In this document: piece by piece, positions 15,453-22,938 of the stretch
Position numbering within the stretch: position 1 is the stretch's first letter
Layout: each line of letters begins with the position of its first letter
Origin: Bdellovibrionaceae bacterium UBA2339
Lineage (GTDB): Bacteria; Bdellovibrionota; Bdellovibrionia; Bdellovibrionales; JAMPXM01
Assembly (NCBI GenBank): GCA_002344785.1
Contig: DDUL01000057.1
Location: forward strand, 1 to 37,239
DNA length: 37,239 nt
Direction: 5' to 3'
Translations under genes and position numbers: made by a program
The notes under the pieces: model-generated
Told to the model about the DNA's origin: nothing
Seen by the model: only the letters and a program-made list of their open reading frames with translations
The model's database searches: none

Positions 15453-16466
15453 TCAGTTTCGCCGTTTGAGCGGCGTCACATTTTGCGGAAATTTCCCGTC
15501 CTCGGTTGTCGCACGAGGCGGTGGATCCGGATTCTGAAACGGCGGCGGCGTGTTCTCGAAGCGACTTTGTGCCATCAAGGCTTCGACGTAGCGCTCGCTC
15601 ATGCGTTCTGCGATGTTTTCAAGATGCTTGAACTCATCACCCGCGCGCAGTTTGAGTTTGCGAGGGCGGCCCGCCACCAAGTCATCCAAGAATTTCTCGA
15701 AGGCATATAGAGGACCCGCGATTCGACTGGAGAGCACACGACCCACCAAGAAGAGGACGGCGGAAAAACTCACCGCCACAATGGCGAAGGTGAGAGTGAA
15801 TGGCATTAAGTAGTGGTCCAAAAGTTTTTCGTTCGCGCCCACCAAGTCAATGATGGTCACGCGCAAGAACGTATAGCTGAACACGCCGGCGATCAGTGAG
15901 AAGCCCAGGCCGATTCCGGTCAGCAAAAAACAGTAGCGCAGCTGGAACTTGATGTTCACCCACATGCGTTTGCGCGTGTTCTCAGCGGGCCAGAGTACTT
16001 CGGACTCTCTAAACAACGCGATCGCGATCATGGCGTAACCAACCCATTGCAAAACGTCGGCGAGGTTGAAGGCCGGTGATGCGTTCTGTGGCGAACCTAA
16101 GACAATGAAGTCGATGACGTAGCCATTGACGATGCGATCGGTGACATTGCCCAAGATTCCGCCGAGCAAGATGCTCATGCCGGCGCGCAATTGCAGCGAC
16201 TTGATCGGCAGCAAGTACTGAATGATCGAGAAGGTGAAAATCAGAAATGCGCCGCCCGTGGAGAGCGTCACGATTCGCAATACGGCGGGAAGATCCGAAA
16301 ACAATCCCAGCATCGCGCCGTGATTGTGATGCAAAACAAAACCCAAAGGCCCGTGGAAGTTCACCGACTTGAGGCCCTCGGCCCAAGCTTTGGTGATCTG
16401 ATCGATTCCCCAAGTGGCGAACAGCGGAACCAAGACGATGATCCAATCTAAACGACGCAGTTGCAT
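15453..16466 (-). CDS. Signal peptidase II fused to a HAMP domain
   Basis: The N-terminal 155 residues are a signal peptidase II (LspA): a first helix ending GIDQITKAW, the NxGA-type segment HHNHGAMLGLF, GGILGNVTDR, YVIDFI (catalytic Asp119) and PAFNLADV (catalytic Asp137). These cleave prolipoproteins at the lipobox Cys in the inner membrane. Residues 175-245 add two further membrane helices, and 243-290 a HAMP-type linker (SSRIAGPLYAFEKFLDDL, then GDEFKHLENIAERM). A Pro-rich tail ends the protein. At 337 residues it is twice the usual LspA length. A HAMP implies coupling of a membrane event to something, but no kinase or methyl-accepting domain follows. It sits 67 bp downstream of the solute-binding protein gene. 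Confidence 0.82.
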   Translation of the reverse strand: MQLRRLDWIIVLVPLFATWGIDQITKAWAEGLKSVNFHGPLGFVLHHNHGAMLGLFSDLPAVLRIVTLSTGGAFLIFTFSIIQYLLPIKSLQLRAGMSILLGGILGNVTDRIVNGYVIDFIVLGSPQNASPAFNLADVLQWVGYAMIAIALFRESEVLWPAENTRKRMWVNIKFQLRYCFLLTGIGLGFSLIAGVFSYTFLRVTIIDLVGANEKLLDHYLMPFTLTFAIVAVSFSAVLFLVGRVLSSRIAGPLYAFEKFLDDLVAGRPRKLKLRAGDEFKHLENIAERMSERYVEALMAQSRFENTPPPFQNPDPPPRATTEDGKFPQNVTPLKRRN

Positions 16467-16533
16467 GAACTCGTATCGGCGTAAAATTGGCCGACTTCGA
16501 GGTCGAGAACGCAGAATTTCGTCGTCCGACGAA

Positions 16534-18180
16534 CTACTTTTTCCTGAGCTTCGTCAGGGCGGAGAAGTCGCCATTCTTCGACGGCGAATAGCCCTCGACC
16601 TTGGGCGAGACCACGGCCACTTCAAACTCGTACCACAAGGGAATGATGGCCAAATCCTCATAGATCATGCGCTGGACTTTCTTATAGTGCGCGACCCGCT
16701 TGGCGTGGTCCTCGATCAACAGACCCTTCTCGACGAGCTGATCCAATTCGGCATTCAAATATCCACCACGATTCTTTCCGCCTGGCGGCTTTTCTTTGGA
16801 GTGAAAGGCTGAGCGGTAAATGTCAGGATCCGTGGTGCCGACCCACTTCATGGTCGCCAACTGGAAATTTCCCTTTTTGATGTCGTCGTAAAAGGTTCCC
16901 CACTCGAAGCTTTGTAGTTTCGTCTTCACGCCGGCTTGATCCAGCTGGTGGCTGAGAACTTTGCCGTTTTCGACGGCCTGCGTGGAGTTGGAAGTCTTTA
17001 AGGTCAGCTCAACACCGCCCGTGGCTGAACTGATTTTCTTCATCAGCGATTTTGACAACTCCAAGTCGAACTTCGGCGGCGCCAGAGTGCCATCGTGAAA
17101 GGGATTGGCTGGCGACAGAATACTGGTGGCAGGCTGCGCGAGCGATTCCAGCTTAAAGCGAATGATTTCTTCGCGATTGAGGGCCGATGAGATCGCTTCG
17201 CGCGCTTCACGCGACTTCAACAGCGGATCCTGGAGGTTCACCAAGATATAAGTCATCGACAAGCCGGGATACTTGAACACCTGAAAGCCGCCGCGTTTTT
17301 CGATTTCGCTGATCTTGGCCGGCGGCAAGTCTTGCTGAATGAGATCGAGCTCGCCTTTGATGAACTTCAAAAAGCGCGTGTTGTCTTCGCGAACGATTTT
17401 GAACACGACCTGTGGCACTTGTGGTGTGGCGTAGGCATGACCGGCGCGCGCCTTGAGGCGAATCTCATTGGCGTCGGCACTCACGAATTCGAAAGGACCA
17501 GTGCCAATCGGCTTCTTGCCGAAGTCTTCGCCTGCGGCCTCGACCAGATTCTTCGGCAGAATTTTGACCGTCGACAAATCAGTGAGAAGCGTCGCCGAGA
17601 ATTGGCTGAGTTTGAGCTTTAACTCTCCGCCGGTTTTCGCATCGTAAGTCGCTTCGACCTTCGCGATCGACTTGAGGGCGCTGGCAAATGGACTTTTGTC
17701 AGCTTGCGCTTGAGCGAAAGTGTAAATGAGATCGTCGGCCGTCATCGGGCGATCGCCCTGCGCGCTTGGAAAACTCAGCCCGGGTCGCAACTGAAAGGTG
17801 TAAGTGAGTTTGTCGTACTTCCACGAAGACGCGGCTTCGCCGATGATGTCGAGTTCGGGACCCACGCGCACAATCGAGGAAAATAGCAGCGAGCCGAGCC
17901 GCATGCCGACGGCGTCAGTTGCAAAGCGCGGATCCAGCGTCGCGGGTCCCGCCGATATACCGACAAACAGCGTATTCGGATCGTCACCGGCCTTCTTCGT
18001 GCACCCCCAGCCGCTCAAGGCGACGAAAATCGCCAGCGCGATCCCGCGCAGCGCCCTCGAGGTCGAGACTGTCGTCGCGTGGTCAAGACGATCTGATCTC
18101 ATGAAGATCGGAAAAATCCATCTGTTGAATTTCAAGTCATTCGGATGGTGCTGCGGATGATGCTGCGGATGATGCTGCAT
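16534..18180 (-). CDS. Family 5 solute-binding lipoprotein (peptide/nickel ABC type)
   Basis: Extracytoplasmic substrate-binding protein of the DppA/OppA/NikA family (SBP_bac_5). Its fold is visible in TLDPRFATDAVG near residue 80, TYTFQLRPGLSF near 130, DDLIYTFAQA, IGTGPFEFVS, and the C-terminal DPDIYRSAFHSKEKP segment. A lipoprotein-like signal ends LSGWGC (Cys60), with an unusually long N-region. The first 13 residues are His-rich (QHHPQHHPQHHP), encoded by a 12-bp tandem repeat. ATG at 18180 has a ribosome site (GGAG, 8 nt upstream); an ATG at 18102 would give a more normal signal length but has none. No permease or ATPase gene is adjacent, so this is an orphan binding protein. Confidence 0.86.
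   Translation of the reverse strand: MQHHPQHHPQHHPNDLKFNRWIFPIFMRSDRLDHATTVSTSRALRGIALAIFVALSGWGCTKKAGDDPNTLFVGISAGPATLDPRFATDAVGMRLGSLLFSSIVRVGPELDIIGEAASSWKYDKLTYTFQLRPGLSFPSAQGDRPMTADDLIYTFAQAQADKSPFASALKSIAKVEATYDAKTGGELKLKLSQFSATLLTDLSTVKILPKNLVEAAGEDFGKKPIGTGPFEFVSADANEIRLKARAGHAYATPQVPQVVFKIVREDNTRFLKFIKGELDLIQQDLPPAKISEIEKRGGFQVFKYPGLSMTYILVNLQDPLLKSREAREAISSALNREEIIRFKLESLAQPATSILSPANPFHDGTLAPPKFDLELSKSLMKKISSATGGVELTLKTSNSTQAVENGKVLSHQLDQAGVKTKLQSFEWGTFYDDIKKGNFQLATMKWVGTTDPDIYRSAFHSKEKPPGGKNRGGYLNAELDQLVEKGLLIEDHAKRVAHYKKVQRMIYEDLAIIPLWYEFEVAVVSPKVEGYSPSKNGDFSALTKLRKK
18139..18174 (-). repeat. 12-bp tandem repeat coding QHHP
   Basis: Two exact copies of CTGCGGATGATG (18151-18162, 18163-18174) plus a degenerate third (18139-18150), on the plus strand. 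They encode the His-rich start of the solute-binding protein. The phase is 12 bp, so copy changes stay in frame. Confidence 0.6.
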
Positions 18181-18323
18181 GCTGATGGCTCCTGCGTCGT
18201 CGAGTCCAGAATCAAGAGCGCGTGAATCGACAGCTCTTGCCGGCCTCTTAGAGTTTCGATTGTTGGCGAGGGTGTCAATTTCCTTCTCGACCCTCAGCGC
18301 GGGGCTCGATAGGATTTGAGGTC

Positions 18324-19925
18324 ATGACTCAATCTTCACGATGCTCGCGAAACTTCAAGTCCACACGCCAACTCTTTTTGATCGGCGCCGCCGGGATTTT
18401 TATGCTGGCCTCGGCGCCGACCTGGGCTCAGCCGCCGATGACTTTGCATGGCGACGCCGTCGAGGAGATCTCCGCAGAAGCATCGATGGACGAGGCCACT
18501 TCTGGTATGACTTCTGGGCCAACTTCTGGTGACGCGGGGAAAAAGCGTTCGCCGTCGCAATTGCCTGGCAAGCTTAAGCGGCTCATCGACGCGGCGAAGT
18601 TTCCCAAAGCCAGTCTCGGGCTTTGGGTCGGATTGGCCACTGACGCGAATGCGGACGCACCGGCCGTCTTCGAATTGGGATCCGAGCAAAAAATGATTCC
18701 CGCGTCCGTCACCAAAATCGCGACGGCGGCGGCGGCTCTTGAGTTGCTCCCTCCCGGATACAAGATTCCAACGCGACTGATGTCGTCCGCAAGTGTTGAA
18801 GGCGATCGCCTGCGCGGCGATTTGTATCTGGTGGGCGGAGGCGATCCAACCTTTGTCAGCGAGAATTTGTGGTACCTGGTCAATGAGTTCTTGCGCACGG
18901 GCGTTCGGCAGATCGAAGGCTCGCTCATCGTTGACGACACTTTGTTCGACCAAGAACGCTACGCGGAAGATCGGCCTGGCGTACGCGTCGATCGCGCCTA
19001 CGATGCACCGATGGGGGCGATGTCGTTCAATTGGAACTCGGTGACGGTGTGGGTGCGGCCCGGCGATCAAGTCGGGCAAGCGGCGCGAGTTCACATGGAT
19101 TTCGAAAGCGACTATGTGAAACTCGTCAATCAAGCCAAGACAAGTGCCGGTCGAGGCAATGACATTCAAGTTTCTCGGCGCACACAAAACGGCGTCGAAG
19201 TCGTGACTGTCAGTGGGCAGATCGGCAAGGATGCGCCGGAAAAGCCCTATTACAAAAGCATCACGCGACCTGATCTCTGGGCGGGGCACTCGGCCGTACA
19301 ATTTCTTGCGTCTCGCGGGGTGAAGTTAAAAGGCGAAGTGCGATCCGGGAAATTGCCGACCTCCGCACGTCAACTTGCCGTAGCGGAAAGTCGCCCAATC
19401 GCGCAGATCATCGCCGACATGATGAAGTGGTCGAGCAACTTTTCGGCCGAAACCATCTCTCGATTGATCGCCGTTCATCGCGGCAAAACTTCGGTGACGG
19501 CCGAAGACGGTCGAGTGGCCGTCGCCCATTGGCTCAGCAAAGAAGTGGGTTTGCCCAGTTCGAGCTTTAGGCTGGTCAACGTCGCCGGCTTCAATCGCGG
19601 CAATGAGTTTCGCGCCCGAGATTTAGGAAAAATTCTGAGCTACGCGCAAACTCACTTTCAGATTTATCCGGAGTTTTTGACCTCGATGCCCGTGGCCGGT
19701 GTGGACGGCACCTTGCGCTCGCGCTTTAAAACTTTGCCGGGCGCTGGCTGGGTGCGCGCCAAGACCGGCCTTCTCGACGGCGTCGTTGGCTTGAGCGGCT
19801 ATGCGGGAACGCGCACCGGTCAAATCTACCGATTTGTCTTCATCTTCAACGGGCCCGCAGGACGCGGCGAAGACGCTCGCCAGCTCTTCGACCGTTTGGC
19901 CTCGGCCTTGGTGAGCGATGGCTAA
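18324..19925 (+). CDS. dacB: D-Ala-D-Ala carboxypeptidase/endopeptidase (PBP4)
   Basis: Periplasmic penicillin-binding protein of the S13 (PBP4, DacB) family, which trims pentapeptides and cuts D-Ala-mDAP cross-links. Signal peptide about 1-35 (LASAPTWAQ). All catalytic motifs are seen: SVTK (Ser128, Lys131), SSN (Ser370-Asn372) and KTG (Lys480-Gly482). The usual DGSGLSR stretch reads NVAGFNRGNEFR. Residues 36-85 are a Ser/Thr/Glu-rich insert after the signal peptide. Length 533 against 477 in E. coli. ATG at 18324 follows GAGGT. It overlaps the next gene by 8 nt (ATGGCTAA), so PBP4 and a lytic transglycosylase are made together. Confidence 0.93.
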   Translation: MTQSSRCSRNFKSTRQLFLIGAAGIFMLASAPTWAQPPMTLHGDAVEEISAEASMDEATSGMTSGPTSGDAGKKRSPSQLPGKLKRLIDAAKFPKASLGLWVGLATDANADAPAVFELGSEQKMIPASVTKIATAAAALELLPPGYKIPTRLMSSASVEGDRLRGDLYLVGGGDPTFVSENLWYLVNEFLRTGVRQIEGSLIVDDTLFDQERYAEDRPGVRVDRAYDAPMGAMSFNWNSVTVWVRPGDQVGQAARVHMDFESDYVKLVNQAKTSAGRGNDIQVSRRTQNGVEVVTVSGQIGKDAPEKPYYKSITRPDLWAGHSAVQFLASRGVKLKGEVRSGKLPTSARQLAVAESRPIAQIIADMMKWSSNFSAETISRLIAVHRGKTSVTAEDGRVAVAHWLSKEVGLPSSSFRLVNVAGFNRGNEFRARDLGKILSYAQTHFQIYPEFLTSMPVAGVDGTLRSRFKTLPGAGWVRAKTGLLDGVVGLSGYAGTRTGQIYRFVFIFNGPAGRGEDARQLFDRLASALVSDG

Positions 19926-21717
19926 GAGGCTTTCGGGGTCAGCCGGATCGAGAGCGTTCGCATGGTTGGTCCTGCTCGCCATGGCGGGCGCTCCCGCGCA
20001 CGCGCAGCTCACGCAATTCCCTGAAGCGGATGGCGGTCGTGCTGCCGTCGAAGAAGAGAGCATCGCACCGACTGGCGACAGTGAAACCGATTCGACAGAG
20101 ACCGATGAGCAGCCGACGGGCGATCCGGAAATGCTCGGCAGCGAAGACCGCGTCATGGATCCTTCGATCTACGAGCCCAACGCCGAATCCCTTCCCGAAC
20201 GTTATCTCACGCGTTCAACCGCGTGGCGCCCGCCGGAATATTCGGGCCAAGCGGGATCGCTCGGTTACAGCCCGGGCACGTTTAAGGTGCCGCCCCGGCT
20301 TCGCGACCGCGTGAATTTTTGGATCGACATTTATTCTCGCTACACCACGGACCAAGGCGTGCTGCACGACACACAAGATCTGTCGATCGTCTATCGTCCC
20401 ATCGACTTCGGCAGCATCATGCGCGACCCAGATCTGCCCTTGCACGTGAAGAGTCGACGTCGAACCAAGATGGTCGATGATGCGCGCGCGGAGATCATCT
20501 CGCAGTTACAGATCTTAGCGAGCAAGTTGGCGCCACAGAATCGCTCCGGCGCCTTGGGGAAGATTCGCGATCGAGAAGAGTTGCGAATGTTGAAGCTCTT
20601 CACGCGGCAAAGTCCCGCGCAGCTGGAGAAAAATTCGACGGAGCGAAAGCGTGTGCATCAAGCCGTGAAAGAGGCGACGCAAAAAAAGCGCGTGCGTTTT
20701 CAGCTCGGACAGCGGGACAAGTTCATCCTCGGAGTTTTCTACTCCGGTCGCTACCTCAAAGGCTTTGAACGGCATTTTCGCGAAGAGCGCTTGCCGCTGG
20801 AACTGACTCGATTGCCGTTTGTCGAGTCGAGCTTCAACATTCAAGCGCGCTCCAAGGTGGGTGCCAGCGGCGTCTGGCAATTCATGCCGCGAACAGCGAA
20901 GCCGATGATGATGGTCAACGCCGATGTCGACGAGCGCAACGACCCGATGACAGCGGCACGAGGCGCCGCCAAATTGCTCAGGGAAAACTACATGCGCTTG
21001 CAGTCCTGGCCGCTGGCGATCACCGCCTACAACCACGGTGCCTCGGGGATCGAGCGCGCCGTTCGCAAAGCGCGATCTCGCGATTTGGCGGACATCATCG
21101 ATCGCTACTCCTCGCGCAGCTTCGGTTTCGCCTCGGCGAATTTCTACGCATGCTTTCTCGCCGCGGTGATCGTCGAGCGCCAAGCGCGGGAGCGACTCGG
21201 CGAAGTGAAGTGGAGTCTCGAGTTCGAAGGCGCCGAAATCGATGTGTCGCGCGCCATTCCCTGGTCCTTTGTGGTCGAAGTCTTCGATCAAGAGCAGGAG
21301 TTGGCTGAACTTCAGAATCCCCACATCGGTCCACGGATTCGCGAAGGCCGTGTGGAGATTCCCGTCGGCACCTTCGTGCGTATTCCCGCGACGCGTTTTG
21401 AAGTGGTGCGCGACTACCTCGAAGGCCGATTGGACCCCAAGGATCTCAGCCGACAGCTTTCCTTGTTCCCGATTCCAAAGCCCGAGTCCATCGGCGGCAG
21501 TCAGCCCGGCACGCATCCTGGATACTCGCTGGTGCCTTCACGCGTGAGTGAAATTCTCAGCTCCGTCGGGCAGGCCGCGAAAAAACTTTTGCCGATGTTT
21601 GGCCCAGGAACTCCGACCCCTAGTCCTTCGCCCGGAGAAGACAAGGGCCCTGATGGCCGAGGTCGCATGAGCCTGGATCCCGACGAAACGACTTCCGGCG
21701 AGACGAACTCGCCTTGA
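19918..21717 (+). CDS. Membrane-bound lytic transglycosylase, MltD-like
   Basis: Periplasmic murein hydrolase that cuts the MurNAc-GlcNAc bond, leaving 1,6-anhydro ends. Signal peptide about 1-29 (GAPAHAQ) without a lipobox Cys. The Slt domain spans about residues 285-420, with catalytic Glu303 (PFVESSFNIQARS), GASGVWQFMP (315-324) and AYNHG (370-374). A preceding helix region (RVNFWIDIYSRYTTDQGVLHD) resembles the MltD linker. The segment about 440-475 (ELAELQNPHIGP...GTFVRIP) resembles the MltD part before LysM, but no LysM repeats follow, so this differs from E. coli MltD. The C-terminus is Pro/Ser-rich. It overlaps dacB and is translated with it. Confidence 0.88.
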   Translation: MAKRLSGSAGSRAFAWLVLLAMAGAPAHAQLTQFPEADGGRAAVEEESIAPTGDSETDSTETDEQPTGDPEMLGSEDRVMDPSIYEPNAESLPERYLTRSTAWRPPEYSGQAGSLGYSPGTFKVPPRLRDRVNFWIDIYSRYTTDQGVLHDTQDLSIVYRPIDFGSIMRDPDLPLHVKSRRRTKMVDDARAEIISQLQILASKLAPQNRSGALGKIRDREELRMLKLFTRQSPAQLEKNSTERKRVHQAVKEATQKKRVRFQLGQRDKFILGVFYSGRYLKGFERHFREERLPLELTRLPFVESSFNIQARSKVGASGVWQFMPRTAKPMMMVNADVDERNDPMTAARGAAKLLRENYMRLQSWPLAITAYNHGASGIERAVRKARSRDLADIIDRYSSRSFGFASANFYACFLAAVIVERQARERLGEVKWSLEFEGAEIDVSRAIPWSFVVEVFDQEQELAELQNPHIGPRIREGRVEIPVGTFVRIPATRFEVVRDYLEGRLDPKDLSRQLSLFPIPKPESIGGSQPGTHPGYSLVPSRVSEILSSVGQAAKKLLPMFGPGTPTPSPSPGEDKGPDGRGRMSLDPDETTSGETNSP

Positions 21718-21748
21718 CGCCCGCGCCTTGAGGTTTAGTCTGAATCAG

Positions 21749-22930
21749 ATGTCGAGCAATTCTCTCGAGTTCTATAGAGAGCTTCCGCCGTTCACGCCTT
21801 TTTCGAAGGTCACGATGGCCGAACACTATCGCCCCATTCCCGCCGATTGGGTGGTGGTGATCACCGATGTGAAGGGCTCAACCAAGGCCATCGAAGAAAA
21901 CCGCTATAAAGACGTCAACATGTTGGGCGCATCCAGCATCGTCGCGATCCTCAATGCGCTCAAAGGCCGGATGATTCCTTTCGTGTTCGGCGGCGACGGC
22001 GCGACGCTGTTGGTGCACGAGACGGATTGGCCGAAGATCGTCGAACCACTTCAGGCCACACAAAGAATGGCGATGAAGGCTTTCAATCTTGAACTTCGCG
22101 TGGGCGCCGTACCGATGCGTGATCTCCTCGCACAGGGTGCGCAGGTCGAGGTCGCTCGATTTCAGGTTTCACCCGCATCGAGTCTGGCGATGATTCGCGG
22201 CGGCGGTCTCCAGCTGGCGGAGAAGTGGGTGAAGTCGGAAGAAGTTGGCCGGAAGTATCGGCTGGCCGAGCCCGAGCGCGAACCCGAAGCATCCTTCGAA
22301 GGCCTTTCCTGCCGATGGAATCCCGTGCAAGCCAAGCGCGGTGAGATGATGAGCTTGCTGATTCTCGCCCGCGGCGAAGGAGATCTCACGCCGATCTACT
22401 CGCGAATTCTGCGCGATCTCGAATTGGTGCTCAGTCCCTCGGGATCGGCCGCCGCTTCGCCCATTCGCGAAGATAACTTCGCTCGTCGCGCCAATTGGAA
22501 AGGGCTGTGGACGGAGGTGAAGTTGCACTTGCCAGACGCCACGGCATTTACGCGTATAAAAAAGCTGATCGGTGTGTTCCTTCAAGTGCTCATCGTGAAG
22601 TTTTCAATGGCGACGGGGTTGAAGCTCGGTAGCTTCCACGCTCCAACATATGTGCAAGACATGTTGGCCAATACAGATTTTCAAAAGTTTGACGACATGT
22701 TGAGAATGATTCGCGAAGTGAGTCGCGGCGAGAAAGAGCAATTGTTGCAGCTTCTCGAGGCTCGCCGTCAAAGCGGCGAAATTTTCTACGGAACGCACTT
22801 TTCGCCGCAAGCCTTGATGACTTGTCTCGTATTTAGCTTCGATCACCACATTCACTTCGTCGATGGCGGCGATGGCGGCTACGCGCTCGCCGCCAAACAA
22901 CTCAAAGCGCAAATGAAAGTCGGCGCTTGA
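21749..22930 (+). CDS. DUF3095 family protein, cyclase-like
   Basis: Member of DUF3095, whose N-terminus resembles the class III nucleotidyl cyclase fold. The family hallmark is strong: FYRELPPFTPFSKV, then DWVVVITDVKGSTKAIEENR, then YKDVNMLGASSIVAILNAL, then FVFGGDGATLLVHE. The TDVKGST and FGGDGA motifs correspond to the metal-binding positions of cyclase-like folds. The remaining 250 residues hold the rest of the family domain, ending HHIHFVDGGDGGYALAAKQLK. No signal peptide, so cytoplasmic. No product nucleotide has been established in my knowledge, so cyclase activity is inference. ATG at 21749 is chosen to fit the family start; TTG at 21728 is in frame too. It follows the transglycosylase by 31 bp. 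Confidence 0.88.
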   Translation: MSSNSLEFYRELPPFTPFSKVTMAEHYRPIPADWVVVITDVKGSTKAIEENRYKDVNMLGASSIVAILNALKGRMIPFVFGGDGATLLVHETDWPKIVEPLQATQRMAMKAFNLELRVGAVPMRDLLAQGAQVEVARFQVSPASSLAMIRGGGLQLAEKWVKSEEVGRKYRLAEPEREPEASFEGLSCRWNPVQAKRGEMMSLLILARGEGDLTPIYSRILRDLELVLSPSGSAAASPIREDNFARRANWKGLWTEVKLHLPDATAFTRIKKLIGVFLQVLIVKFSMATGLKLGSFHAPTYVQDMLANTDFQKFDDMLRMIREVSRGEKEQLLQLLEARRQSGEIFYGTHFSPQALMTCLVFSFDHHIHFVDGGDGGYALAAKQLKAQMKVGA

Positions 22931-22938
22931 AGCTTTGT

